A stretch of DNA of 64,000 nt, taken from contig JADJJI010000005.1 in assembly GCA_016706565.1 (NCBI GenBank), positions 124,001 through 188,000 on the forward strand, written 5' to 3'. The position numbers and the translations under genes are program-made. A model generated the notes under the pieces. The model did not search any database and had not been told where the DNA came from. It worked only from the letters and a program-made list of their open reading frames with translations. Below are positions 21,562 through 31,522 of this stretch, piece after piece (the first letter of the stretch is position 1; each line of letters opens with the position of its first letter). Source of the stretch: Piscinibacter sp. (lineage in GTDB: Bacteria > Pseudomonadota > Gammaproteobacteria > Burkholderiales > Burkholderiaceae_C).

Positions 21562-22325
21562 CCGGCGGCTGCGGGCGTGTCGCCGCGGCCGGCCAGCACC
21601 GCCTCGATGTCGGCGAGCAGCCCGCTCGCGCCGATGCGAAAGCGCGCCGGCACCAAGGCGCCCGCACCGAGCGTGGACTCGACCATCTCGATGTAGACCG
21701 CCGCATCGGCCACGCTGCGCACCCCGCCCGAGGCCTTGAAGCCGGCGTGCGCGGCGGCCCGCGGATCCGCGGCGATCGCCTGCAGCATCACACGCGCTGC
21801 GTCCGGCGTGGCGCCGTGCGGCGTCTTGCCGGTGCTGGTCTTGAGGAAGTCGGCGCCCTCGGCGAGCGCGAGCCGTGAAGCCTGTGCCACGAGCACTGGT
21901 GCCGCCAGTTCGCCGCTTTCCAGGATCACCTTCAGGCGCAGGCCCTCGCTGGCACGGCGCACCGCGCGAAGCAGTGCGGCGCAGGCCGCGTCGTCGCCCG
22001 CCATCAGCGCGCGCCAGGGCAGCACGAGGTCGATCTCCTGCGCGCCGGCCTGCATGATCTCGCCGGTGTCGCGCAGCGCGCGCTCGATGTCGCTGCTGCC
22101 CTCCGGGAAGTTGGCCACCGCGGCCACGGCCACGCCTGGCGGTGCATGGGCGCGGGCCAGGCGCACGAATCGCGGCCACACACACAGGGCTGCCACGCGG
22201 CCCGGCGCGGCGGCGGCACGCTCGGCCAGGCGCAGGATGTCGGCCTCGTTGTCGCCGTCGTTGAGGCTGGTCAGGTCCAGGCAGGCCAGTGCGATGCGCG
22301 CACTCTCGTCGACCGTGCGCACCAC
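21555..22325 (-). CDS. deoC: Deoxyribose-phosphate aldolase
   Basis: Splits 2-deoxyribose 5-phosphate into acetaldehyde and glyceraldehyde 3-phosphate, the last step of deoxynucleoside catabolism. The 256-residue protein has the Schiff-base lysine motif FLKTSTGK, the EIDLVLPW segment with a catalytic Asp, and GFKASGGVRSVADA near the end. It begins with a GTG immediately after the punA stop (TGAGTG) and is the last gene of cdd-punA-deoC. It works with the phosphorylases encoded here, but the required phosphopentomutase is not in the window. Confidence 0.93.
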   Translation of the reverse strand: MVRTVDESARIALACLDLTSLNDGDNEADILRLAERAAAAPGRVAALCVWPRFVRLARAHAPPGVAVAAVANFPEGSSDIERALRDTGEIMQAGAQEIDLVLPWRALMAGDDAACAALLRAVRRASEGLRLKVILESGELAAPVLVAQASRLALAEGADFLKTSTGKTPHGATPDAARVMLQAIAADPRAAAHAGFKASGGVRSVADAAVYIEMVESTLGAGALVPARFRIGASGLLADIEAVLAGRGDTPAAAGY

Positions 22326-23144
22326 TCAGACCTCCAGGTCGGCGATCATCGCCTCGAGCAACGGCACCGCCGTCGCCGAGGCGGCCTGCGCCACCCCCAG
22401 CGTGTTGGCGTGACTGAGCGATTCGGTCTGCAACCCGCAGCCCATGTTGGTGAACATCGAGAGCGCCAGCACGCGCAGGCCCGCGTGCCGCGCCAGGATG
22501 GTCTCGGGCACCGTGCTCATGCCCACCGCCTGCGCGCCGAGCCGCTGCAGCATGCGGATCTCCGCCGGTGTCTCGAACTGCGGCCCCATCACCCAGGCGT
22601 AGACGCCTTCGTGCAGCGTTGCCCCCAGGCGCGCGGCGGTGGTGCGTGCCTGGGCGCGCAGCGAGGGGTCGTAGGCGTGGCGCATGTCGACGAAGCGCTT
22701 CGTGCCGCTCTCGCCGACCAGCGGCGAGTGCTGCACGAGGTTCAGGTGGTCGGCCAGCATCATCAGCTCGCCGGGGCGCATGGCGGCGTCCAGGCTGCCG
22801 GCCGCGTTGGTCTGCACCAGCACCTCGACACCGCAGGCGGCCAGTGCGGCGATCGCGCCCTTCATGGCCGCCGAGTCGCCGTCTTCGTAGGCGTGTCGCC
22901 GCCCGGCCAGCACGGCGACCTCGTGCGAACCGATGCGGCCGATCACCACCTGGCCCGCATGTCCGTCGACGCCCGTCTCAGGGAAACCGGGCAGGTGCGC
23001 ATACGGCAGGCGCAGCGGGTCCTGCACACGCTCGGCCAGCGGCGCCCAACCCGAGCCCAGCAACACGGCGATCTTCGGCCGCCGCCCGCCGGCGAGCAGC
23101 AGCGCTGCGCAGCGGTCGACGACCTCGTGACTCTGTTTGCTCAT
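22326..23144 (-). CDS. punA: Purine nucleoside phosphorylase (trimeric, PNP/XapA type)
   Basis: Cleaves purine (deoxy)nucleosides to base plus (deoxy)ribose 1-phosphate. The 272 residues have the trimeric-PNP features: VLLGSGWAPL for phosphate binding, AVLAGRRHAYEDGD, QTNAAGSLDAAMRPGELMMLADHLN, and VMGPQFETPAEIRML with VGMSTVPE. The start overlaps the cdd stop by 4 bases and its stop touches the deoC start, so the three genes are tightly coupled. The symbol follows common usage for this subfamily; substrate preference (inosine, guanosine, xanthosine) is not determinable here. Confidence 0.9.
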   Translation of the reverse strand: MSKQSHEVVDRCAALLLAGGRRPKIAVLLGSGWAPLAERVQDPLRLPYAHLPGFPETGVDGHAGQVVIGRIGSHEVAVLAGRRHAYEDGDSAAMKGAIAALAACGVEVLVQTNAAGSLDAAMRPGELMMLADHLNLVQHSPLVGESGTKRFVDMRHAYDPSLRAQARTTAARLGATLHEGVYAWVMGPQFETPAEIRMLQRLGAQAVGMSTVPETILARHAGLRVLALSMFTNMGCGLQTESLSHANTLGVAQAASATAVPLLEAMIADLEV

Positions 23145-23563
23145 GACTCGCCCAGGTGATCGGGCCCGAAGCTGGCCGGCAGCAGCGCCCCCAGCGTGTG
23201 GCGCGCCGTGATGCCGTGCAGGTCGGCCGACCACACCGGCATGTCGTCGCCGGCGAACTCGCGCAGCTTCTGCCGGCAGCCGCCGCAGGGCGTGACCGGC
23301 TGCGCGGCCTCGCCCACCACCAGCGCGGCGAGCACGCGCGTGCCACCGGAGAGCACCAGCTGGCCCAGCGCCACGGCCTCGGCGCACAGGCCCTGCGGAT
23401 AGGCGGCGTTCTCGACGTTGCAGCCGACGTGGATGCGGCCCTGCTCGTCGAGCAGCGCGGCGCCGACGGCGAAGTGCGAATACGGCGCGTAGGCCCGCTC
23501 GCGGGCGGCGCGTGCGGCCTGCGCGAGCTGGTCCCATGGCAGGGGGGCTTGGGGAGATGTCAC
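23141..23563 (-). CDS. cdd: Cytidine deaminase
   Basis: Deaminates cytidine and deoxycytidine to uridine forms. The 140-residue homotetrameric-type enzyme has the zinc site CNVENAAYPQGLCAEAVAL (CAE motif) and PCGGCRQKLREF (PCxxC). YAPYSHFAVGAALL is typical. The most upstream plausible start is GTG 23563. It is the first gene of cdd-punA-deoC and faces the uracil-catabolism genes across a 99-bp divergent gap, so deamination products can feed both routes. Confidence 0.93.
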   Translation of the reverse strand: MTSPQAPLPWDQLAQAARAARERAYAPYSHFAVGAALLDEQGRIHVGCNVENAAYPQGLCAEAVALGQLVLSGGTRVLAALVVGEAAQPVTPCGGCRQKLREFAGDDMPVWSADLHGITARHTLGALLPASFGPDHLGES

Positions 23564-23662
23564 GTCGAGGTTCCGTTTCGGTGCGGGCGCATTCTGCGCC
23601 CGAGTGTGCCGCACGGCCGGCGCGGCGCTATGCTGCACGTCACGCACTGGAGTCACGCACGC

Positions 23663-24917
<1,255 letters not shown>

Positions 24918-24925
<8 letters not shown>

Positions 24926-26183
24926 GCTGGACGCCGCCGTCCGCACGCTGCGCGATCCGGCGACGATCCGCGCACGATGCGCCGCCATTGCCGCCTTCGT
25001 GGCCGCGGGCGGCTCGGAGCACTTCACGCTCGACCGCTCGAAGCTCGACGCCGTCGCGCAGCGCATTGCCGCGCTGAGCCGCGCGCGTTTCCCCGAGCTG
25101 AAGATCCCGTACCACAGCCGCTGGCGCCACTTCGAGGCCGGTGGCGTCGACCGCAAGGGCGAGCTCGACGCGAAGCTCGCCGGCCGCAGCCACATCGCGG
25201 TGGCGCGTGCGCGCATCGACCTGACGCTGGTCAGCGTGCTGCTCGACGCCGGCGCCGGCCCCGACTGGCGCTACCGCGAGGCCGAGAGCGGCCAGTCCTT
25301 CGGCCGCAGCGAAGGCCTGGGCGTGGCGAGCTTTCGTGCCTTCCTGGCCGGGCGCTTCTCGTCGGATGCGGGCGATCCGGTCCGTGTCGATGCGGCGGCG
25401 CTGCTGCGGCTCGATGCGGCGGCGCTGGCCGAGGTCTTCCAGGTGCGCGCCGACAACCCGCTGGTCGGCCTGGACGGCCGCGCAGCACTGATGCGGCGGC
25501 TCGGCGAAGCGCTGCGTGCGCAGCCGCAGACCTTCACCTCGATCGGCCAGCCGGGGCACCTGTTCGACGCGCTCACCCACCATCCGCACGCGCCGCGGCT
25601 GCACCACCACCATCCTCAGCCCGCGCCGCTGCATCACCATGTGCAGGCCTCGCGCATCCTCGGCGCATTGCTCGAGGCGTTCAGCGGCATCTGGCCGAGC
25701 GGGCAGGTGTTCGAGGGTGTGCCGGTGGGTGACGCCTGGCCGCATCCGGCGGCCGGTGGCGAGGGTGCGAGCGCCGGCTGGGTGCCGTTCCACAAGCTCA
25801 GCCAGTGGCTGAGCTACTCGCTGCTCGAACCCTTCGAATGGGCCGGCGTGCAGGTCGGCGGGCTGGACGATCTCACCGGCCTGCCCGAGTACCGCAACGG
25901 CGGCCTGCTCATCGACGCCGGCGTGATCGTGCCGCGCGATGCGGCGTTCGCCGCGCGGCCGCGCCTGCCGTCGGAGCCCTGGGTGATCGAGTGGCGCGCG
26001 CTCACGGTGGCGCTGCTCGATGAACTGGCGCCGCGGGTGCGCGAGGTGCTAGGTGCGCCGGCGCTGCCGCTCGCCTGCATCCTCGAAGGCGGCAGCTGGG
26101 CCGCGGGCCGGCAGATCGCCGCCGAGCGCCGGCCCGGCGGTGCGCCGCCGGTGGCGATCGAGAGCGACGGCACGGTGTTCTGA
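24918..26183 (+). CDS. DUF1688 uracil-catabolism protein (URC4 type)
   Basis: A 421-residue DUF1688 protein, the second component of the URC pathway. Family landmarks include SRWRHFEAGG near 75, DLTLVSVLLDAGAG, EGLGVASFRAFLAG, the late SQWLSYSLLEPFEWAG segment, and GLPEYRNGGLLIDAGV. The middle carries a His-rich run (RLHHHHPQPAPLHHH) that may be a lineage-specific insertion. It starts at TTG 24918 inside the end of the URC1 gene. The protein is proposed to process the ring-opened intermediate, releasing urea; the exact reaction is not visible from sequence. Confidence 0.85.
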
Positions 26184-26267
26184 CGTCGCATGCCGGGCCG
26201 GCGCGGTGCGCCGTGCCTCGTGCTGGTGCGCGCGCACGGGCATGGCGCTTGCACCACCGTGGTCACC

Positions 26268-27368
26268 ATGACGTCCCTGCATGCCTCCGAACAAGGCCGC
26301 GTCGCCGACGTCTGGCGCGATCGTCTCTCGCTGCTGCTCGAATCCACCGGCGAGGGCATCTTCGGTATCGACATGGCCGGCTGCTGCGTGTTCGTCAACC
26401 GCAGCGCGGCGCGGCAGCTGGGCTGGCCGGCGGAGCAGATCATCGGCCGCAACATGCACGAGCTGATCCACCACACGCATGCCGACGGGCGCCACTACCC
26501 GGAGTGCGACTGCCCGATCTTCAACGCCTTCCGCCAGGGCCTGCCCTGCCGCATCGACGACGAGGTGCTGTGGCGCGCCGACGGCACGGCCTTCTACGCC
26601 GAGTATTCGAGCCACCCGATCGTCGAGCACGGCCAGGTGCAGGGCGCAGTCGTCACCTTCCTCGACATCAGCGAGCGCCGCCGTGCGCAGGAACTGCAGC
26701 GCGTGCGCGAACTGGCTCAACACCAGGAGTCGGTGCGCGAGGCCGAACGAACGCGTATCGCTCGCGAGATCCACGACGAGCTCGGCTCGTTGCTGGTGGC
26801 GCTGAAGATGGACGTGCACTGGCTCGCCCGCCGCGTGGCCGAACGCGACGAGCTGGCCGGCAAGTGCCTGGGCATGGGCCGCATGATCGACACCGCCGTC
26901 GACAACGTCGGCCGCATCATCACCGACCTGCGCCCGAGCATCCTCGACCACCAGGGCCTGTGGGCGGCGCTGGAGTGGCAGGCGCAGGAGTTCATCGACA
27001 GCGCCGAGCTCGACAGCGAGCTGCAGCTGCACGTGGCTGCCGGCGTGCAGCCGCCCGAGGGCGCGCTGGCGATCGCTGTGTTCCGCATCTTTCAGGAGGT
27101 GCTCTCCAACGTGGCACGACACGCCCAGGCGAAGCGCGTGCAGATCCGCATCGCGGTGGACGACCCGCCGCAGCCGGTGCTCTACCTCGACGTGCGCGAC
27201 GACGGCGTGGGCGCCGAGCCGCAGGCGCTGAACGCTGCGCGAAGCTACGGCGTGATGGGCATGCGCGAGCGGGCGCAGCAGTTCGGCGGCAAGCTGACGA
27301 TCGACAGCGCCCCCGGCCTTGGCACGCGAGTGCGGCTGGTCATGCCCTTGCCCGAGGCGTTCGCATGA
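26268..27368 (+). CDS. PAS-domain sensor histidine kinase, NarL-partner type
   Basis: A soluble-looking 366-residue kinase with no membrane segments. A PAS domain (about 15-130) contains a Cys-containing loop HADGRHYPECDCPIFNAF, common in redox- or nutrient-sensing PAS proteins. A HisKA_3 dimerisation domain carries His169 in ARIHDELG-type sequence (REIHDELGSLLVALKMD), and a HATPase domain has VRDDGVGA and GVMGMRERA. It is followed by a NarL-family regulator with a 4-base overlap. The start at 26268 is chosen to begin just before the PAS domain; GTG 26259 or ATG 26190 are possible. Signal unknown. Confidence 0.88.
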   Translation: MTSLHASEQGRVADVWRDRLSLLLESTGEGIFGIDMAGCCVFVNRSAARQLGWPAEQIIGRNMHELIHHTHADGRHYPECDCPIFNAFRQGLPCRIDDEVLWRADGTAFYAEYSSHPIVEHGQVQGAVVTFLDISERRRAQELQRVRELAQHQESVREAERTRIAREIHDELGSLLVALKMDVHWLARRVAERDELAGKCLGMGRMIDTAVDNVGRIITDLRPSILDHQGLWAALEWQAQEFIDSAELDSELQLHVAAGVQPPEGALAIAVFRIFQEVLSNVARHAQAKRVQIRIAVDDPPQPVLYLDVRDDGVGAEPQALNAARSYGVMGMRERAQQFGGKLTIDSAPGLGTRVRLVMPLPEAFA

Positions 27369-28000
27369 TCTGCGTCCTGATCTGCGACGACCACCAGATC
27401 GTCCGCCAGGGCATCAAGCAGATCCTCGCCGACGCGAGCGACCTGTCGCTGGCCGGCGAGGCGGCAAGCGGCCCGGAGGCGATCGCGCGCGTGCGAGCGG
27501 GTGGCATCGACGTGGTGCTGATGGACATCGCCATGCCGCAGCGCGACGGGCTGGACGTGCTCAAGCAGCTCAAGGCCGAGTTCCCCAAGCTGCCGGTGCT
27601 GATGCTCTCCACCTACCCCGACCGCCAGTACGCGGTGCGTTCCCTCAAGCTCGGCGCGGCGGGCTACCTGAACAAGAGTGCCGACGCCGAGCAGATGACC
27701 GAGGCGATCCGCCGTGTGGCCGGCGGGCGGCTGTTCATCACGCCGAACGTCGCCGAGCAGCTCGCCGGCGCGGTCGGGGGCGGCACGCACGACGACACGC
27801 CGCTGCACGAGCGCCTGTCGCACCGCGAGTACCAGGTGTTCCGCCTGCTCGCCGCTGGCCGCAGCGTCGGCGAGATCGCCGAGCAGCTGGTGCTGGCGGC
27901 CAACACGGTGAGCACCTACCGCGCGCGCATCCTCGAGAAGACCGGCGTGCGCAACGACGTCGAGCTGGCGCTCTATGCGGTGCGGCAGGACATTGTCTGA
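27365..28000 (+). CDS. NarL/FixJ-family response regulator
   Basis: A 211-residue transcription factor. The N-terminal receiver contains VLICDDH and phospho-acceptor Asp in DVVLMDIAMPQRDG, with LNKSADAEQM near the output face. The C-terminal LuxR-type HTH runs LSHREYQVFRLLAAGRSVGE to NTVSTYRARILEKTG. It is coupled to the kinase gene by ATGA overlap and is surely its partner. Targets are unknown; a NreC/NarL-like palindrome lies at 31426-31443 before the cyanate transport operon. Confidence 0.92.
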   Translation: MICVLICDDHQIVRQGIKQILADASDLSLAGEAASGPEAIARVRAGGIDVVLMDIAMPQRDGLDVLKQLKAEFPKLPVLMLSTYPDRQYAVRSLKLGAAGYLNKSADAEQMTEAIRRVAGGRLFITPNVAEQLAGAVGGGTHDDTPLHERLSHREYQVFRLLAAGRSVGEIAEQLVLAANTVSTYRARILEKTGVRNDVELALYAVRQDIV

Positions 28001-28022
28001 GCCGCCGCAGCGCAGCGGCTCA
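27998..28022. terminator. Inverted repeat overlapping the regulator stop codon
   Basis: TGAGCCGC (27998-28005) and GCGGCTCA (28015-28022) form a perfect 8-bp stem with a 9-base loop, beginning at the stop codon itself. There is no T-run, so factor-independent termination is doubtful. It may act as a 3' mRNA stabiliser or a Rho-assisted terminator. Confidence 0.4.
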
Positions 28023-28181
28023 GCTCAGGCCGACGCTGGCCGGCTGCGCAGCCTTCGCTCCGGGCTGGGACGGCTGCGAACGAAGTTTGCGTCAGCTCAA
28101 GGCCCGAGCGAGCCCGCGGCTTGATTGCCGGCGCGATGCCCTGAAGATGGAAACCTGACCTCTTCACTTCAGGAGTGCCGC

Positions 28182-28649
28182 ATGAACATCCGCGGATTCG
28201 CGATTGCCGCCACCGCCGCCGCTTTCGGCATCGCCGCGCAGGCGGCCAGCGCCGCCGAAATGGCCTGGACGGCCACCAGCTACGTCACCCGCATGGACCA
28301 GAGCACCGGCGAGTTCGCGCGTCGCGGCCTGGCGATGTTCAAGGATGGCGAGGTGGTGCCCTTCCGCATCGAAGGCAAGATCACCTCGATCGAAGGCAAT
28401 GCGCAGACCTACCGAACGAAGATCGTCTACACCTTCCAGGATGGCTCCACGCTGGTGCAGGAAGGCGAGGGCCGCACCGAGCGCCAGTCGGCCGAGCGCA
28501 ACACGCAGTCCGGCACGGGCCGCTTCACTGCCGGCACCGGGCGGTGGGAAGGCGTCACCGGCACCACCAGCTCGGCGGGCAAGGGCCTGACGAGCTTCGG
28601 CGACAGCTTCACCGAGTTCAAGGCCGACTACAGCCTGCCCGCGAAGTGA
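28182..28649 (+). CDS. Secreted small protein of unknown function (beta-barrel-like)
   Basis: A 155-residue protein with a clear Sec signal peptide (cleavage after ASAAE-type sequence near residue 27) and a predominantly beta mature part. It carries the repeat-like GTGRFTAGTGRWEGVTGT, a pattern seen in DUF3224/allene-oxide-cyclase-like barrels. SD sequence AGGAG lies 6 bp before ATG 28182. It stands alone between the two-component pair and a receiver gene. No enzyme motif is visible; a periplasmic binding or stress role is conjecture. Confidence 0.7.
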   Translation: MNIRGFAIAATAAAFGIAAQAASAAEMAWTATSYVTRMDQSTGEFARRGLAMFKDGEVVPFRIEGKITSIEGNAQTYRTKIVYTFQDGSTLVQEGEGRTERQSAERNTQSGTGRFTAGTGRWEGVTGTTSSAGKGLTSFGDSFTEFKADYSLPAK

Positions 28650-28685
28650 GCGTTTGACCCGCCGGAGCGAGTCGCCTGTGCCGGC

Positions 28686-29060
28686 TCAGCGTGGGTCGGC
28701 GAGCAGTTCGCGCACGCCGGCCAGGCGAAACGGCTTGGCCAGCACGCCGGGTGCCGGCAACCCGAGCGAACGTGCCTCGAGCAGCGCGGCATCGAGCTCA
28801 GCCGCGCCGGCGCCGCTGCAGATGATGATGCGGGCCCGGCAACCGGCGGCGGCGACGCGGCGCATCACCGCGATGCCGGTCGTTCCGGGCAGCGTGAGGT
28901 CGATGGCCAGGTGGGTCGGCATCCAGGGGCCGAGCGCCTCCAGGAAGGGCTGCACTTCGAGGCAGAGCCTGGCCTCGAAGCCCGATGCCTGCGCGCTCAT
29001 CAGCAGGATCTGCCCGACCGTGGGGTCGTCGTCGAGGATGAGAAGCCTCCCGCCTGCCAT
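28686..29060 (-). CDS. Stand-alone receiver (CheY-like) response regulator
   Basis: A 124-residue single receiver domain: LLILDDDPTVGQILLMS at the N-terminus, a phospho-acceptor Asp in LAIDLTLPGTTG, a conserved Ser/Thr position in IIICSGAG, and Lys in VLAKPFRL. No output domain. The ATG at 29060 is well placed behind GGGAG. The gene is divergent from the hybrid kinase at 29177, whose own receiver and this protein may form a phosphorelay or phosphate sink. Confidence 0.88.
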   Translation of the reverse strand: MAGGRLLILDDDPTVGQILLMSAQASGFEARLCLEVQPFLEALGPWMPTHLAIDLTLPGTTGIAVMRRVAAAGCRARIIICSGAGAAELDAALLEARSLGLPAPGVLAKPFRLAGVRELLADPR

Positions 29061-29176
29061 GCCGGTTCTCCCGATGGGCTGCGCACTGCGGCCCTTATGA
29101 TGCTTGCACAAGCAGGGCGCCATTCAGCATAGCAGTCCGCTGAGCGACGAGCGGTGTCCTCAGGGGGTTGGACACC

Positions 29177-31402
29177 ATGAGCATCCGTGCCAGGCTGCTG
29201 TTGATCGCGCTGCTCGCGACAGCCATACCGGCCCTGCTCGTGCTGGCCAATTTCATCAAGGACCGCGAGGCCGCCATCGCCGGCGACGCGCGGCGCCTGG
29301 CCGAGCTGGCGCAGGCCAAGGCCGAGGACTTGCACCAGCGCATCCGCGGCACCGCCCAGCTGCAGTTCGGCCTGGCGCGTGCCGGTGACCTGGACTCCGA
29401 CGACCGTGCCGCCTGCTCCGCCTTTCTGTCCGAAGTGCGAGAGGCCTATCCGCAGTACACCGGCATCCTGACGATCCGCCCCGACGGTCGCCTGTTCTGC
29501 GACTCGCTGCGCAGCGGCCGCGAGCTCGACCTCAACAACCGCGACTACTTCCGCCGAGCGCTCGCGACACGCGGCGACGTGGTGCTCGAGCCCACCTTCG
29601 GCCGACTCACCGGCCTGGCGGTGATGCAGGTGGCCTACCCGGCGCGCACGGCGCAGGGCGAGCTGCGCTTCGTGCTGCTGGCCTCGCTGGATCTCGCCAA
29701 GGCCGCGGCCGTCAGCGCCCCGGTGGTGCCGGGCGCGCAGCTGCTGGTCGTCGACGACAAGGGCCAGGTGCTGGTGGCGGCACCGGCGGGGCAGGCCGGC
29801 TTCAAGCCGGGCGAATCGATCGCCGGCACGCCGCTGTGGCGTTTCGCCGAGCCGTCCACGGGTGCCGCCGAGGCCGATGTCGCGATGCTCGACGGCGGTG
29901 TGTTCAAGTGGGCTCGCGCCGACACTTCGGGCATTGCCGGCACCCGGGTGCACGTGCTGGCCGGTGCGCCACGCGACGCCATCGTCGCGGGTGCGAATGC
30001 CCGCTACGCGCGAGACACGGCCCTGCTCGCTGCCGTGGCCTTCGGCCTGTTCCTGGCGGCCTGGTTGCTGACCGAACGCGCCATCCGGCGGCCGATCACG
30101 CGCATGACCGCGATGGCAGGCCAGCTGGCTGCCGGCGACCTGGCAGCACGCATCGAGCCGCCCTGGCCCAGCGGCGAACTCGGCACGCTGATGCAGGTGA
30201 TGAACCAGACCGCGCAGTCCCTGCAGGCGCAGCGCCAGGACATCGCCAACCTCAACGCGCGGCTCCTGCAATCGCAGCGCATGGAGGCCATCGGCCAGCT
30301 CACCGGCGGGGTGGCGCACGACTTCAACAACCTGCTCACCGTGGTGCTCGGCAATGCCGACCTGCTGGCCGAAATGAGTGCCGACGATCCGGCCAGGCGC
30401 CAGCTGGCCGAGATGATCGGCGCGGCCGCGCAGCGCGGCGCGGCGTTGACGCAGCAGTTGCTCGCTTTCGCGCGCAAGCAGCCGCTGGATCCGAGCGTGA
30501 TCGACGTCAGCCAGCGGGTCGCCGCGCTGGATTCGATGTTGCGGCGCACGCTGGGCGAGCACATCGAGATCGAACTCGTGCGGGCCGCCGGGCTGTGGCC
30601 GGCGATGGTCGATCCGGCGCAGCTCGAGAACGCGCTGCTCAACCTGTGCCTGAACGCCCGCGACGCCATGCCCACCGGCGGCAAGCTGACGCTGGAGACG
30701 GCCAATGCGGCACTCGACCAGCGCTACGCCGACCAGCACCCCGACGTCGCGCCCGGCCAATACGTGATGCTGGCCGTCTCGGACACCGGCGTCGGCATCC
30801 CGCCGGAACACCTGGCGCGGGTGTTCGAGCCCTTCTTCACGACCAAGGAGAAGGGGCGGGGCACCGGCCTGGGGCTGGCGATGGTCTATGGCTTCGCCAG
30901 GCAGTCGGCCGGCCACGTCAGCATCTACTCCGAGCGCGGCCACGGCACGACCATCAAGCTGTACCTGCCGCGCGCCCAGGGCGCCAGGCCGGCGCCGGTC
31001 GATCCGAAAGCCCAGGAGCCGGCGATTCGCGGCGGCACGGAGTCGGTGCTGGTGGTGGAAGACGACGAACCGGTGCGCCAGCTGGCCTGCCTCGAACTGC
31101 GTGCGCTGGGCTATCGCGTCCTGGAGGCGCCCAACGGCACAGACGCGCTGCGCATCGTCGAGAGCGAGGAGCCCATCGAACTGCTCTTCACCGACGTGGT
31201 GATGCCCGGCGGCATGTCCGGCCGCCAGCTCGCCGACGCCGCGCGCCGGCTGCGCCCGGGGTTGCGCGTGCTCTACACCTCCGGCTACACCGAGAACGCC
31301 ATCGTGCACCACGGCCGGCTGGACCCGGGCGTCATGCTGCTGCCCAAACCCTATCGCCGTGCGGATCTCGCGCGAGCCATTCGCACGGCGCTCAGCCCGT
31401 AG
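29177..31402 (+). CDS. Hybrid sensor histidine kinase with Cache-like periplasmic domain
   Basis: A 741-residue membrane protein. TM1 lies near 5-25 and a periplasmic PDC/Cache domain at about 30-270 (LNNRDYFRRAL and PARTAQGELRFVLLASLD). TM2 near 285-305 leads into HAMP (RRPITRMTAMAGQLAAGDL), then HisKA with His381 in GGVAHDFNNLLTVV. A complete HATPase domain (SDTGVGIPPE, GTGLGLAMVYGF) follows, and a C-terminal receiver with LLFTDVVMPGGMSG ends the protein. The HDFNN H-box is typical of kinases with C-terminal receivers. ATG 29177 is preferred over the in-frame TTG at 29168. The divergent receiver gene is the obvious partner. Confidence 0.92.
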   Translation: MSIRARLLLIALLATAIPALLVLANFIKDREAAIAGDARRLAELAQAKAEDLHQRIRGTAQLQFGLARAGDLDSDDRAACSAFLSEVREAYPQYTGILTIRPDGRLFCDSLRSGRELDLNNRDYFRRALATRGDVVLEPTFGRLTGLAVMQVAYPARTAQGELRFVLLASLDLAKAAAVSAPVVPGAQLLVVDDKGQVLVAAPAGQAGFKPGESIAGTPLWRFAEPSTGAAEADVAMLDGGVFKWARADTSGIAGTRVHVLAGAPRDAIVAGANARYARDTALLAAVAFGLFLAAWLLTERAIRRPITRMTAMAGQLAAGDLAARIEPPWPSGELGTLMQVMNQTAQSLQAQRQDIANLNARLLQSQRMEAIGQLTGGVAHDFNNLLTVVLGNADLLAEMSADDPARRQLAEMIGAAAQRGAALTQQLLAFARKQPLDPSVIDVSQRVAALDSMLRRTLGEHIEIELVRAAGLWPAMVDPAQLENALLNLCLNARDAMPTGGKLTLETANAALDQRYADQHPDVAPGQYVMLAVSDTGVGIPPEHLARVFEPFFTTKEKGRGTGLGLAMVYGFARQSAGHVSIYSERGHGTTIKLYLPRAQGARPAPVDPKAQEPAIRGGTESVLVVEDDEPVRQLACLELRALGYRVLEAPNGTDALRIVESEEPIELLFTDVVMPGGMSGRQLADAARRLRPGLRVLYTSGYTENAIVHHGRLDPGVMLLPKPYRRADLARAIRTALSP

Positions 31403-31425
31403 CGTGGCCTGGCCGGTCGGCCGCT

Positions 31426-31443
31426 TGTAGGGCCAGCCCTACA
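31426..31443. promoter_or_regulatory. Perfect 18-bp palindrome upstream of the cyanate/nitrate-type transport operon
   Basis: TGTAGGGC and GCCCTACA flank a 2-bp centre. The inner part fits TAGGG-N4-CCCTA, a pattern reported for the NarL-family regulator NreC. It lies 80 bp upstream of the binding-protein start at 31523, a normal operator position, and 23 bp past the hybrid-kinase stop. It could alternatively fold as an RNA hairpin at the end of the kinase transcript; there is no T-run after it. Confidence 0.5.
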
Positions 31444-31522
31444 GCCGAATCCTGCTGGCCTCGATGTTGCAGAAGGCCTCTCGTTCCTAGCATTCACCCA
31501 TGCCCAGACGAGAGGTTGCACC

